A DNA stretch of 40,711 nucleotides, from NCBI RefSeq assembly GCF_002086485.1, contig NZ_MVHF01000061.1, positions 1-40,711 on the forward strand, read 5' to 3'. This stretch comes from Mycobacterium aquaticum (GTDB lineage Bacteria; Actinomycetota; Actinomycetes; Mycobacteriales; Mycobacteriaceae). Each line of letters opens with the position of its first letter. Within the stretch, counting starts at the first letter, position 1. The notes below the pieces were generated by a model. It saw nothing but the letters and a program-made list of their open reading frames with translations, was not told the DNA's origin and did no database searches. Shown one piece after another: positions 8,001-15,592 of the stretch. The position numbers were made by a program, and so were the translations under genes.

Positions 8001-9595
8001 TCCAGCGGCGGGTTGGTCACCTGGGCGAAGAGCTGCTGGAAGTAGTCGAACAGCATCCGTGGCCGCTGCGACAGGACCGCGATGGGCGTGTCGGTGCCCA
8101 TCGAGCCGAGCGCCTCGGCGCCGGTGCGGGCCATGGGGGCGATCAGCAGGTTGAGCTCTTCGTAGGTGTAGCCGAAGGCCTGCTGGCGCAGCACCACCCG
8201 GTGGTGCGGCATCTTGACGTACTTGCCCTGGGGCAGTTCATCGATGTGGAAGAGGCCCGCGTCCAGCCACTCCTGGTAGGGATGCTCGGCGGCCAGCTCG
8301 GCCTTGACCTCTTCGTCGGAGACGATGCGGCCCTGCGCGGTGTCCACCAGGAACATGCGGCCGGGCTGCAGGCGCATCTTCTGCACGACGGTCGAGGGGT
8401 CGAGATCCAGCACGCCGGCCTCGGATGCCATGACGACCAGGCCGTCTTCGGTCACCCAGATCCGCGACGGGCGAAGGCCGTTGCGGTCGAGCACGGCGCC
8501 GACGATGGTGCCGTCGGTGAAGCACACCGAGGCAGGTCCGTCCCACGGCTCCATGAGCGAGCCGTGGTACTGGTAGAACGCCCGGCGGGCCGGGTCCATC
8601 TCGGTGTTGCGCTCCCAGGCTTCGGGAATCATCATCAGCACCGCGTGGTGCAGGGGGCGTCCGCCCAGGTGCAGCAGCTCGAGGACCTCGTCGAACCGGG
8701 CGGTGTCCGACGCGCCCGGCGTACACACGGGGAAGATCTTGTTCAGGTCGTTGTGGTACCCGAACACGTCGGTGTGGATGAGCGCTTCACGGGCCCGCAT
8801 CCAGTTCTCGTTGCCGGTGACGGTGTTGATCTCACCGTTGTGCGCGACGCGGCGGAAGGGGTGGGCCAGCGGCCACGACGGGAACGTGTTGGTGGAGAAC
8901 CGCGAGTGCACGATGCCCAGGGCGCTGGTGAGCCGCTGGTCCTGGAGGTCCAGGTAGAACGCGCGCAGCTGCGGCGTGGTCAGCATGCCTTTGTAGACGA
9001 TCGTCTTGCCGGACAGGCTGGGGAAGTACACGGTCTCGCGCCCGGGGCCGTCCTGGCCGGGTCCCTTGGTGCCGAGTTCGTGCTCGGCACGCTTGCGGAT
9101 GACGTAGGCGCGGCGCTCCAGCTCCATGCCTTCGGCGCCGCCGATGAAGACCTGCCGCAGGGTCGGCATGGCGTCGCGGGCCAGGGCGCCCAGCGAGGAA
9201 TCGTCGTGCGGGACGTCGCGCCAACCCAGCAGTTGCAGGCCCTCGGCCTCGACGATCTTTCCGACGGCCTCGCACGCCAGCTTGGCGTCGCGCGAGGACT
9301 GCGGCAGAAAGGCGATGCCGGTCGCATAGCTGCCCTCGGGCGGAAGTTCGAAGCCTTCCTGCTCCTTGCAGACCGCGCGTAGGAACTCGTCGGGCACCTG
9401 CAGCAGGATGCCTGCACCGTCGCCGGTGTTGGGCTCAGCGCCCGCGGCACCGCGGTGCTCAAGATTCAGCAGCGCGGTGATCGCTTTGTCGACGATGTCG
9501 CGCGAACGACGGCCGTGCATGTCCGCGATCATCGCGACGCCGCAGGAGCCGTGTTCGTACGCCGAGTTGTACAACCCGATTTGCTTTGGAGCCAT
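5000..9595 (-). CDS. gltB: Glutamate synthase (NADPH) large subunit
   Basis: The alpha subunit of GOGAT, 1531 residues, close to the ~1527 of M. tuberculosis. It hydrolyses glutamine and channels ammonia to an FMN site where 2-oxoglutarate is reductively aminated. Domains: class II (Ntn) glutamine amidotransferase at the N-terminus with nucleophile Cys18 (YEHGSCGVAM; residues 1-17 are a short propeptide removed to expose the Cys), a central linker domain, the FMN synthase domain (GGRSNSGEGGES and KPGEGGQLPG), 3Fe-4S ligands in the CIMMRVCHLDTCPVG motif at about residues 1140-1152, and the C-terminal beta-helix GXGXG domain. The ATG at 9595 gives the conserved MAPKQIGLYN start; an in-frame GTG at 9601 is closer to the GGAGGG Shine-Dalgarno and would add two residues. 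It is first in the gltB-gltD-GT87 transcript. Confidence 0.97.
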   Translation of the reverse strand: MAPKQIGLYNSAYEHGSCGVAMIADMHGRRSRDIVDKAITALLNLEHRGAAGAEPNTGDGAGILLQVPDEFLRAVCKEQEGFELPPEGSYATGIAFLPQSSRDAKLACEAVGKIVEAEGLQLLGWRDVPHDDSSLGALARDAMPTLRQVFIGGAEGMELERRAYVIRKRAEHELGTKGPGQDGPGRETVYFPSLSGKTIVYKGMLTTPQLRAFYLDLQDQRLTSALGIVHSRFSTNTFPSWPLAHPFRRVAHNGEINTVTGNENWMRAREALIHTDVFGYHNDLNKIFPVCTPGASDTARFDEVLELLHLGGRPLHHAVLMMIPEAWERNTEMDPARRAFYQYHGSLMEPWDGPASVCFTDGTIVGAVLDRNGLRPSRIWVTEDGLVVMASEAGVLDLDPSTVVQKMRLQPGRMFLVDTAQGRIVSDEEVKAELAAEHPYQEWLDAGLFHIDELPQGKYVKMPHHRVVLRQQAFGYTYEELNLLIAPMARTGAEALGSMGTDTPIAVLSQRPRMLFDYFQQLFAQVTNPPLDAIREEVVTSLQGVIGPEGDLLNPDENSCRQIVLPQPILRNAELSKLIDVDPDHEIRGRKHGMRAAVVSCLYPVADGGSGLRRALEDVRTKVSQAIRNGARIIVLSDRESNEWLAPIPSLLSVAAVHHHLVRERTRTQVGLVVESGDAREVHHMAMLCGFGAAAINPYMAFESIEDMIDRGVITGLTSDQAKANYVKAAGKGVLKVMSKMGISTLASYTGAQLFQAIGVSQRVLDEYFTGLHCPTGGIDLDDIAADVAARHELAYLDRPDEWAHRELEVGGEYQWRREGEYHLFNPDTVFKLQHSTRTGQYSVFKEYTQLVDDQSERMASLRGLLKFKEGVREPISIDEVEPASEIVKRFSTGAMSYGSISAEAHETLAIAMNRLGGRSNSGEGGESVDRFDPDANGDWRRSAIKQVASARFGVTSHYLTNCTDIQIKMAQGAKPGEGGQLPGHKVYPWVAEVRHSTPGVGLISPPPHHDIYSIEDLAQLIHDLKNANPAARIHVKLVSENGVGTVAAGVSKAHADVVLISGHDGGTGATPLTSQKHAGAPWELGLAETQQTLLLNGLRDRIVVQVDGQLKTGRDVVVAALLGAEEFGFATAPLVVSGCIMMRVCHLDTCPVGVATQNPVLRQRFNGKPEFVENFFMFIAEEVRELMAQLGFRTVNEMVGQVGALDTSRAAEHWKAYKLDLAPVLHEPESAFMNQDLYCSSRQDHGLDKALDQQLIVQSREALDKGTKVRFSTKITNVNRTVGTMLGHEVTKAYGAQGLPDGTIDITFDGSAGNSFGAFVPKGITLRVYGDANDYVGKGLSGGRIVVRPSDNAPADYVAENNIIGGNVILFGATSGQAFLRGVVGERFAVRNSGAHAVVEGVGDHGCEYMTGGKVVILGATGRNFAAGMSGGVAYVYDPAGALPGNVNAEMVDLDALDDADREWLHGIITAHVDATDSAVGQRILADWDGEMKNFVKVMPRDYKRVLTAIAEAEAAGSDVNDAIMAAARG

Positions 9596-9710
9596 TATCA
9601 CCTAGCCCTCCAACCACGCTCTCTTACGAGCTGGCGTTAGCCACTCGGCGAGGGAGGCCGTTCGTGCACCACTGAACGACGGCTATGTCCAACACGCCAT
9701 AAGTGACAAA

Positions 9711-9741
9711 ACAATAGGGCAAACACCGTGCGACATGCCAA
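9711..9741 (-). promoter_or_regulatory. Candidate gltB promoter
   Basis: On the minus strand, TTGGCA (9741-9736; 5 of 6 to TTGACA) is followed after 19 bases by TATTGT (9716-9711; 4 of 6 to TATAAT). This would start transcription about 110 bases upstream of gltB. The spacing is slightly long, so this is a candidate only. Confidence 0.35.
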
Positions 9742-9756
9742 CTTAGCTAAGCCTAA
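9738..9756 (-). promoter_or_regulatory. Weak iron-box-like (IdeR-type) element over the gltB -35
   Basis: Minus-strand sequence TTAGGCTTAGCTAAGTTGG matches the remembered mycobacterial IdeR consensus TTAGGTTAGGCTAACCTAA at 12 of 19 positions and contains a perfect 10-base palindrome (CTTAGCTAAG, 9742-9751). It overlaps the candidate -35 of gltB. The match is below what known IdeR sites show, so the palindrome may serve another regulator. Confidence 0.25.
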
Positions 9757-9976
9757 CCAGGTTGCCCGCCCATCCCATTCGGATCTTGCCGCCCATCCTA
9801 CGGCAGTCTTGAAATACTTTGTGCGCCTTGCCATTTCGCGTACCTGACAAACAGCTGTGAGGGGTGCACCCCGTCCACTCCGAGTCAACGGCCAGTCTGG
9901 ACCATTTGCTACATAGACTTAACACAGGCGTTATACAGCCGTTATAAGCGGCTATCCGGTTTGCAGGAAAGCCTAG

Positions 9977-12046
9977 TCAGATTCTTAGAGTTTGCTCGCG
10001 CGACGTTTTGACCGCAGTTTCGGGCCGCAGATCGAGCTTACGCAGCAGCTGCGCGTTGAGGGCGACCACCACCGTCGACACCGACATCAGCACCGCGCCG
10101 ACCGACATCGGCATCACAAAACCGATCCCTGCCAGCACACCGGCCGCCAACGGAACCGCGATCAGGTTGTAACCCGCTGCCCACCAGAGATTTTGCCGCA
10201 TCTTTCGGTAGGACTGGCGGGACAATTCGATGACCGACAGCACCGACCGCGGGTCCGAGCTCGCCAGGATCACGCCGGCCGAGGCGATCGCCACGTCGGT
10301 GCCTGCGCCGATGGCGATTCCGACATCGGCCTGGGCCAGCGCGGGTGCGTCGTTGACACCGTCGCCGACCATCGCGACCGGACGCCCCTCATGCTGCAGC
10401 TCGGCCACCTTGGCTGCCTTGTCCTGCGGCCGCACCCCGGCATAGACGCGATCGATACCGAGATCGGTCGCGACCGCGGCGGCCACCGGTTCGGCGTCAC
10501 CGGTGATCATCACGACGGTTATGCCCTGCTCCCGCAAGGCATCGACGGTCTGGCGCGATTCCGGCCGCACCTCGTCGGCCAGCCCCAGCGCACCGACCAC
10601 CTTTCCGTCGACCAGCACGTGCAGCACGGTGGCGCCGTGCCAGCGAGCCGTCTGCTCCGGTGCGGCGGGTTCGAGGCCTTCCTGCTCCAGCAGCCGTGGG
10701 CCGCCGACCTGCACGTGCCGGCCGTCGACCGTCGCGCTGACCCCGACCGCCGGGGATGAACTGAATGCGCTCGCCGCGGACAGCGACAGCTCGCGACGCT
10801 GCGCGGCCTCCACGATCGCCCTGGCCAGCGGGTGTTCGGAGGCAGATTCGGCCGCCGCGGCCAGGGTCAGCAGTTCGTGCTCCGCCAGGCCCGATGCCAA
10901 CACCGCGGTCACCGCGGGTTCGCCACGCGTGAGGGTTCCGGTCTTGTCGAAGAGCACCGCACCGACCGTGCGCATCGTCTCCAGGGCCAGCCGATCCTTC
11001 ACCAACACCCCACCGCGCGCCGCACGTTCGGTGGCGATGGCGACCACCAGCGGGATCGCCAGGCCCAGCGCGTGTGGGCAGGCGATGACCAGGACGGTGA
11101 TGGTGCGCACCACGGCCTGGTCGGGTTGGCCCAGCAGGGTCCAGACGATCGCGGTCAGCACGGCCGCCCCCAACGCGAACCAGAACAACCAACCCGCGGC
11201 CCGGTCCGCCAGCCGCTGGGCCTTCGAGGACGAGTTCATCGCGTCGTCGACGAGCCGCTGAATACCGGCCAGCGCGGTGTCGTCGCCGACTGCCGTCACG
11301 CTGATCCGCAACCCTGAGTCGGTGGCCACCGTGCCGGCGATGACGTCGTCCCCGACACTTCGGCGTACCGGACGCGATTCGCCGGTCACCATGGATTCGT
11401 CCATGTCGGCAGCGCCGTCGACGATCCGGCCGTCGACGGGCACGCTGCCACCGGGCCGGACCAGCACCACGTCGCCCACGCGAAGCTCGTCGGGGGTGAC
11501 CGTGACGACGCGCTCGGGGTCGCCCTCGACGCGTTCGGCTTCGTCGGGCAACAGGGCGGCCAGGGAGTCGAGTGCGGACGTGGTCTGGGCCAGCGATCGC
11601 ATCTCGATCCAGTGCCCGAGCAGCATGATGACGATCAGCAGCGCCAGCTCCCACCAAAAGTCCAGCTGGTGGTGCACCAGCCCGAGGCTGGCTCCCCATG
11701 AGGCGACGAACGCTACGGTGATCGCCAGGCCGATGAGCAGCATCATCCCCGGGGCCCGGGAACGGATCTCGCTGACTGCGCCGGTGAGAAACGGTCGCCC
11801 GCCCCACAGGTACATCACGGTGCCGAGTACCGGCGACACCCAGCCGACGCCGGGCACGTCCGGGATCGAGTAGCCCAGCAGCATCGCGAACATCGGCGAC
11901 AGCACCACGGTCGGTACCGCCAGGGCGAGCATGATCCAGAACAGTCTGCGGAATTGCGCCACGTGATCGCCGTGGCCGCCGTGTCCCTCATGCCCGGAAT
12001 GGCCGTGCTGCGCGTGAGCGGTCATATCCGTGCCCGTCATATCCAT
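9977..12046 (-). CDS. CopB-type (CPH) heavy-metal P1B-ATPase, probable copper exporter
   Basis: A 689-residue P1B-type ATPase. It starts with a His/Gly-rich tail (HAQHGHSGHEGHGGHGDH) in place of the CxxC metal-binding domains. Landmarks: phosphatase motif TGES near residue 221, the transmembrane metal motif Cys-Pro-His near 323 (CPx with CPH rather than CPC), phosphorylation site DKTGTLT near 367, the HP dipeptide (SEHPLARAI) near 407, and hinge motif GDGVNDAPA. CPH plus a His-rich N-terminus is characteristic of the CopB subgroup (copper, possibly silver or Cu2+). The start is uncertain: ATG at 12046 is chosen; GTG 12052 and ATGs at 12040 and 12025 are alternatives, and the open frame continues through the operator, which cannot be coding. 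A perfect copper-repressor box ends nine bases upstream, so copper induction is likely. No chaperone gene is adjacent. Confidence 0.92.
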   Translation of the reverse strand: MDMTGTDMTAHAQHGHSGHEGHGGHGDHVAQFRRLFWIMLALAVPTVVLSPMFAMLLGYSIPDVPGVGWVSPVLGTVMYLWGGRPFLTGAVSEIRSRAPGMMLLIGLAITVAFVASWGASLGLVHHQLDFWWELALLIVIMLLGHWIEMRSLAQTTSALDSLAALLPDEAERVEGDPERVVTVTPDELRVGDVVLVRPGGSVPVDGRIVDGAADMDESMVTGESRPVRRSVGDDVIAGTVATDSGLRISVTAVGDDTALAGIQRLVDDAMNSSSKAQRLADRAAGWLFWFALGAAVLTAIVWTLLGQPDQAVVRTITVLVIACPHALGLAIPLVVAIATERAARGGVLVKDRLALETMRTVGAVLFDKTGTLTRGEPAVTAVLASGLAEHELLTLAAAAESASEHPLARAIVEAAQRRELSLSAASAFSSSPAVGVSATVDGRHVQVGGPRLLEQEGLEPAAPEQTARWHGATVLHVLVDGKVVGALGLADEVRPESRQTVDALREQGITVVMITGDAEPVAAAVATDLGIDRVYAGVRPQDKAAKVAELQHEGRPVAMVGDGVNDAPALAQADVGIAIGAGTDVAIASAGVILASSDPRSVLSVIELSRQSYRKMRQNLWWAAGYNLIAVPLAAGVLAGIGFVMPMSVGAVLMSVSTVVVALNAQLLRKLDLRPETAVKTSREQTLRI

Positions 12047-12054
12047 ATCCACAC

Positions 12055-12077
12055 CATATACCCTCGGGGGGTATATG
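12055..12077. promoter_or_regulatory. RicR/CsoR-type copper operator
   Basis: A perfect inverted repeat, CATATACCC-N5-GGGTATATG, containing TACCC-N5-GGGTA. This matches the remembered RicR palindrome TACCC(N5)GGTA of M. tuberculosis. It sits immediately upstream of the CopB-type ATPase and about 30 bases upstream of the divergent thioesterase gene, so a Cu-sensing CsoR/RicR-family repressor bound here would block the ATPase promoter. The repressor gene itself is not in the window. Confidence 0.8.
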
Positions 12078-12108
12078 ACCACAGCTGACGGCGTAACTGT
12101 TGATCGCA

Positions 12109-12927
12109 ATGCGCTATCCGTCGAATACCCCGTTGGGCCGCTTCCAGATCGAAACACTGGAAGAAAGCGCCGACCGCTGTGTCGCCTCGATCCCGCTCGC
12201 GGGCCTGGCGAACCCGCTGACCGGCGCGCCGACCGTCGGTCCGCTGGCCATGCTGGTCGACCACATCGGCGGCCTGGCCAATCACCTGCGCCGCAATCCC
12301 GACGAATGGACGGTCACCAGCGAGTTGGCCATCGAATTCACCGGCGCCGCGACACGCGCCATCGCCCGCGCGACCGAGCACCCGGTGACCGCGACGGCGC
12401 GGCCGTTCGGCCCCAAAGGCACGACGTCGATGAGCATCTGCGAACTCACGTGTGGCCGCATCCCGGTGGCCACCGCCACCGTGCGGTCGTTTCACATCCG
12501 CGCGCCCGAACATCTCGCCCAGTGGCCGCCGAGCTCGCGTGACACCGACACAGCCGGCGTGCCGCCGACGTTGGCCGCGCGGCTGGCGGTCGACGTCGCC
12601 GAGGGCGGTGGCGCCAAAGTGCTGCGGCAACTGCCGGACCCGGCGTTGAACAACCTGATCGGCATCGTGCACGGCGGGATCTCGGCCACCGCACTGGAAT
12701 TGGTGGCCTCCGCCGCGGTCAACGACGGCCGGGCGCAGCATCTGTTGCAGACCGCGTCGCTTCGGGTCAACTATCTGCGCCAGTTCTTGGCCGGCGGAGA
12801 ATCCCGTTATGAGGCAACGACTTTGCGCGTCGGACGCAGCAGCGGCGTGGCCGATGCGAAAGCCGTCCGCACCGACGGAGAAGTGGCGCTGCTGGCCCGG
12901 CTCACGGCGTACCCGGGAACCGACTAG
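12109..12927 (+). CDS. Tandem hotdog (PaaI-like) acyl-CoA thioesterase family protein
   Basis: A 272-residue protein that looks like two hotdog folds in tandem. The first half contains GPLAMLVDHIGGLANHL and the second LIGIVHGGISATALELVASAAVN, where the HGG pattern matches the PaaI/YdiI thioesterase active-site region (HGG followed by a helix). Such proteins hydrolyse acyl-CoA thioesters in the cytoplasm; the substrate here is unknown. ATG 12109 was preferred; a TTG at 12100 would add three residues, and neither has a good Shine-Dalgarno. It diverges from the copper ATPase across the copper operator, but nothing in the protein suggests a copper role. Its stop codon and that of the convergent downstream gene share the same CTAG (12924-12927). 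Confidence 0.75.
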   Translation: MRYPSNTPLGRFQIETLEESADRCVASIPLAGLANPLTGAPTVGPLAMLVDHIGGLANHLRRNPDEWTVTSELAIEFTGAATRAIARATEHPVTATARPFGPKGTTSMSICELTCGRIPVATATVRSFHIRAPEHLAQWPPSSRDTDTAGVPPTLAARLAVDVAEGGGAKVLRQLPDPALNNLIGIVHGGISATALELVASAAVNDGRAQHLLQTASLRVNYLRQFLAGGESRYEATTLRVGRSSGVADAKAVRTDGEVALLARLTAYPGTD

Positions 12928-13751
12928 GTGAGGTGGTCGAACTCCCCGCTGACCCAGCGGATGTGGGTCTCGGCCGCCCGGTGCACCACGTCCTTGGCAG
13001 CACTGTCGATCTCGTCGCCGCCGAGGGTGTAGAGCCGGTCGTAGTCGTAGGCGTCCAGCCGTGTCACGATGCGCTGCACCACCGCCGCCGACAACGGGAT
13101 GTTCTTGGGAAAGCTGCGCTGAAAGGACACCCAGTTGCGCGCCAAGCCACCGCTGATGGTGTCCCCCGCCAGCAGCGTGCCATCCGCGGTCACCGCCACC
13201 GAGCTACCCCGCATGTGCCCTCCGACGTGCACCAGCCGCACGCCCGGCACCGGCTCGATCTCGTCGCGCCACAGCTCGATCAGCAGATCCTGCTGCGGAA
13301 GCCATTCCTGGTCAAGGGCATTCACGTACACCGGCACTCGGTCGAAGGCCCTGCTCCAGCTCAGCTGGGCGCCGAACATGTGTGGGTGGCTGGCTGCGAT
13401 CGCCGCGACACCGCCGAGCCGGCGCACCAGTTCCACGACGTCGTCATCGAGATAGCTCGGCGCGTCCCACAGCAGATTGCCGCCTGCGGTCTGCACCAGG
13501 AACGACCGGTGCCCGATCGCGAACCGGGGCACCCGGCGCAGGCTGTGCACGCCGCGCCCGTGATCGGCGTACTCGGTGTGATGCGGCTGTGCGGCAAGGG
13601 CTTCCAGCGTCGTCCAGGTTCCGTGCGGCGGAAGGTCACCGCGCTCCTCGATCGAGACCACCTCCGAGGTGAGCACGCAGCTGTTCTCCGGCGGGCGGGC
13701 ATCGGAGTGAGGATGTTCGACACCGCATCCGGTGCATATCCAGGTAGGCAT
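12924..13751 (-). CDS. Metallo-beta-lactamase-fold hydrolase-like protein with N-terminal Cys motif
   Basis: A 275-residue protein of MBL-like fold. It begins with a short zinc-ribbon-like segment (ICTGCGVEHP, a CxxC, plus a Cys at about 25). The core retains parts of the metal site: the HxHxDH position reads HPHMFGAQ (both first His kept, Asp-His replaced by Phe-Gly), then VGGHMRGSS (third His) and LAGDTISGG (bridging Asp). The second metal site is therefore probably altered or absent. Actinobacterial relatives of this type are annotated only as MBL-fold metallohydrolases; substrate unknown. ATG 13751 follows GGGACGC. The gene converges on the thioesterase with a 4-base overlap. It may be a mononuclear enzyme or a non-catalytic sensor. 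Confidence 0.7.
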   Translation of the reverse strand: MPTWICTGCGVEHPHSDARPPENSCVLTSEVVSIEERGDLPPHGTWTTLEALAAQPHHTEYADHGRGVHSLRRVPRFAIGHRSFLVQTAGGNLLWDAPSYLDDDVVELVRRLGGVAAIAASHPHMFGAQLSWSRAFDRVPVYVNALDQEWLPQQDLLIELWRDEIEPVPGVRLVHVGGHMRGSSVAVTADGTLLAGDTISGGLARNWVSFQRSFPKNIPLSAAVVQRIVTRLDAYDYDRLYTLGGDEIDSAAKDVVHRAAETHIRWVSGEFDHLT

Positions 13752-13797
13752 GCGTCCCAGGCTGGCACCTCAACCATCGTTGAGGTCAACCGCCGAC

Positions 13798-14697
13798 CTA
13801 GAGCGCCCGCAGATTCGGTATCGCCTGCCGGGCGCCCCGGCGCGGATTGCCGGCCATGCCACTGGCATACAGCAACCGCACGGCGCGGTGTCGGTGTGGC
13901 CGTAGCGGTTCCAGCAGCTCGACCATGGCGGCGTCGTCGATCGGGGTACCCAGCAGGGTCAGCCCCACCACCGTGGCCAGGTGGTAGTCGCCGACCGATA
14001 GCGCATCGGCGTCCCCGAACGCCCGCTGCACGGTCTCGGCGGCCGTCCACTCACCCACCCCAGGCAGTGAGCGCAGGCCCGCCACCGCCCGGTCGGCCGT
14101 GAGCCGTTCCAGCGCGTCGGCCCGCTGGGCACAACCGACGATGGTGCGGGCCCGGCCCGGGTCCACGTTGGCGCGGTGAAACTCCCACGACGGGATGCGT
14201 CGCCACACCTCTGCACTCGGCGGCACCCGCATCCCGCTGGGCGCGGGGCCGGGCGCCGGAGCGCCGTACTTGGTCACGAGCGCACGCCAGGCCCGCCAGG
14301 CATCCATGCCGGAGACCCGCTGTTCGATGATCGCCGGGATCAGCGCCTCAAGCACCCGACCGGTGCGGCCCAGCCGCAGATGGGGCGTGCGCCGATAGGC
14401 CGCGGCGATGGTCGGCTCGACAGGGTTGAAGTCGCTGTCGTCATCGGCAGCGCCGAGCAGTTCGGGCAGCCCGTCGAGGAATTCGCCGCTGCCGTCGCCC
14501 CAGGCTTCGCACTCGACGGTGTCAGGTGCGGTCTTGACGATCCGCGCGGTCACCGCGCCGGTGCGCATGAGGCTCGTGCGCCAGATCGCCCCGTCGGACG
14601 TGGTGCGATAACACGGATCGCGTCCGCTGCGTTGCAGCGGTGCCAGCGTCAGGCCAGGACTCGCCGGGCCGTCGAACACCACACTGGCGGTCGCCAC
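13798..14697 (-). CDS. HhH-GPD DNA glycosylase, AlkA-like
   Basis: A 299-residue protein of the helix-hairpin-helix-GPD base-excision-repair superfamily, related to 3-methyladenine DNA glycosylase II. The hairpin LRSLPGVGEWTAAETVQRAF and the catalytic Asp in SVGDYHL are visible in the C-terminal half (about residues 200-230). The family excises alkylated bases from DNA. The N-terminal ~100 residues match the AlkA-type beta-sheet domain only loosely, so substrate range is uncertain. The start is a GTG at 14697 without a strong RBS. Only 9 bases separate it from the upstream DUF427 gene on the same strand, so they are probably co-transcribed. From memory this corresponds to Rv0142, near Rv0140 (DUF427) in M. 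tuberculosis. Confidence 0.75.
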   Translation of the reverse strand: MATASVVFDGPASPGLTLAPLQRSGRDPCYRTTSDGAIWRTSLMRTGAVTARIVKTAPDTVECEAWGDGSGEFLDGLPELLGAADDDSDFNPVEPTIAAAYRRTPHLRLGRTGRVLEALIPAIIEQRVSGMDAWRAWRALVTKYGAPAPGPAPSGMRVPPSAEVWRRIPSWEFHRANVDPGRARTIVGCAQRADALERLTADRAVAGLRSLPGVGEWTAAETVQRAFGDADALSVGDYHLATVVGLTLLGTPIDDAAMVELLEPLRPHRHRAVRLLYASGMAGNPRRGARQAIPNLRAL

Positions 14698-14706
14698 CCG
14701 ACAAGG

Positions 14707-15066
14707 TTATGCACCGACGCTGACATCCGCCTTGTCGGTGTAGAAAGCGACTCGTCCGGTGATCTCGGCGACCGCCGGATAGGCCTCTTCGTAGGTCCAG
14801 ATCGCGTCGTCGACGCCGGCGACGTTGTAGTAGTGGGCCTCGCCCTTGAAGGGACAGTACGTCGTGGTGTCACTACGGGTCAGCGGAGCCACCACGTCGG
14901 CCAACGGGATGTACTGGACCGCGGGGTAGGTCGACTCCTGCAGGGTCAACGCGTCGTCGGTCTGCGCGACCACCTCGCCGTTGATCCGGACGGTGACGCG
15001 GCGCCCGGTTGGTTCGATGGTGATGGGATGTGCCGCCGTCGGTTGCAGCACCGGTCGGTCTGTCAT
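14707..15066 (-). CDS. DUF427 domain protein
   Basis: A 119-residue single-domain DUF427 protein. The family pattern is clear: ESTYPAVQYIPLADV followed by TYCPFKGEAHYYNV and a final strand with WTYEEAYPAVAEITGRVAFY. DUF427 proteins are small beta-barrel-like proteins of unknown biochemical function, common in actinobacteria. ATG 15066 (MTDRPVLQP) is chosen; an in-frame GTG at 15075 would add three residues. It leads the DUF427-glycosylase pair and diverges from the SRPBCC gene across a 54-base gap. From memory it corresponds to Rv0140. A second, longer DUF427 protein is encoded at 31856-32656. Confidence 0.8.
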   Translation of the reverse strand: MTDRPVLQPTAAHPITIEPTGRRVTVRINGEVVAQTDDALTLQESTYPAVQYIPLADVVAPLTRSDTTTYCPFKGEAHYYNVAGVDDAIWTYEEAYPAVAEITGRVAFYTDKADVSVGA

Positions 15067-15120
15067 AGAGATCACAACGCGGGCCGGTAGGCGTCGAATT
15101 CCCCGGTTACGATCGGGCCC

Positions 15121-15588
15121 ATGACAGCTTCCGCGCCGGCCTCCGTGACTGCTTCGGTGTCGATCGCCGCCGATCCCGCAGCGGTGTATGCACTGATCAC
15201 CGACCTGCCGACACTGGCGTCGCTGGCCGAGGAGGCGTACACCATGCGGTGGAAGAAGGGCGATTCGGCCGCGCCCGGTTCGGTGTTCGTCGGCCAGAAC
15301 CGCAACGGTTCACGCACGTGGACCACCACCTGCACGGTCACCGCCGCCGACCCCGGCAAGACATTTGCGTTCGACGTGAAGTCGCTGGTGTTCCCGGTGG
15401 CGCACTGGCGCTACGACATCGCCGCAACCGAAACCGGCTGCACCGTCACCGAGTCCACGTGGGACCAGCGCGCGGGGTGGTTCAAGGTCGTCGGCGGCCT
15501 GGCCACCGGGGTTTCCGACCGCGGCGGCGCCAACGCAGAGCACATCGAGCGGACGCTGGAGCGGCTCAAGGAGCGCGCCGAACGGTGA
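15121..15588 (+). CDS. SRPBCC (START-like/polyketide cyclase) family protein
   Basis: A 155-residue START-fold protein. The N-terminus shows the usual pattern ASVTASVSIAADPAAVYALITDLPTLASLAEEAYTMRW, and the C-terminal helix is AEHIERTLERLKER. SRPBCC proteins have a deep hydrophobic pocket and bind or modify lipids and aromatic ligands; the ligand here cannot be inferred. ATG 15121 lacks an obvious Shine-Dalgarno, and the short divergent promoter region makes a leaderless transcript possible. It is followed after 4 bases by the convergent FAD oxidoreductase stop. Confidence 0.8.
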   Translation: MTASAPASVTASVSIAADPAAVYALITDLPTLASLAEEAYTMRWKKGDSAAPGSVFVGQNRNGSRTWTTTCTVTAADPGKTFAFDVKSLVFPVAHWRYDIAATETGCTVTESTWDQRAGWFKVVGGLATGVSDRGGANAEHIERTLERLKERAER

Positions 15589-15592
15589 CCAC

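Larger units (their letters stand above)
9602..9976 (-). other. 375-base gltB leader and intergenic region
   Basis: No convincing gene. Two short minus-strand open frames here (83 and 60 residues) lack RBS support and resemble no family. The region should hold the gltB promoter and a 5' leader of about 100 bases. Near its distal end an imperfect hairpin AGCCG-N7-CGGCT (9937-9953), with two CGTTATA direct repeats 11 bases apart (9929, 9940), follows the ATPase stop. It has no T-tract, so it could be a protein site or a weak terminator. Confidence 0.45.

Noticed and set aside
4973..9382. Plus-strand open frame of about 1470 codons opposite gltB and gltD
   Set aside because: It is an antisense shadow of gltB: high-GC codon usage keeps the opposite frame open. 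Its product is His/Gly/Val/Asp-rich with no domain, while gltB has every family motif.
9637..9925. Short minus-strand open frames in the gltB leader
   Set aside because: No RBS, no recognisable domain, and they lie over the predicted promoter and leader.
12037..12741. Minus-strand open frame of about 234 codons opposite the thioesterase
   Set aside because: Antisense shadow with Arg/Gly/Asp-rich product; it would run through the copper operator.
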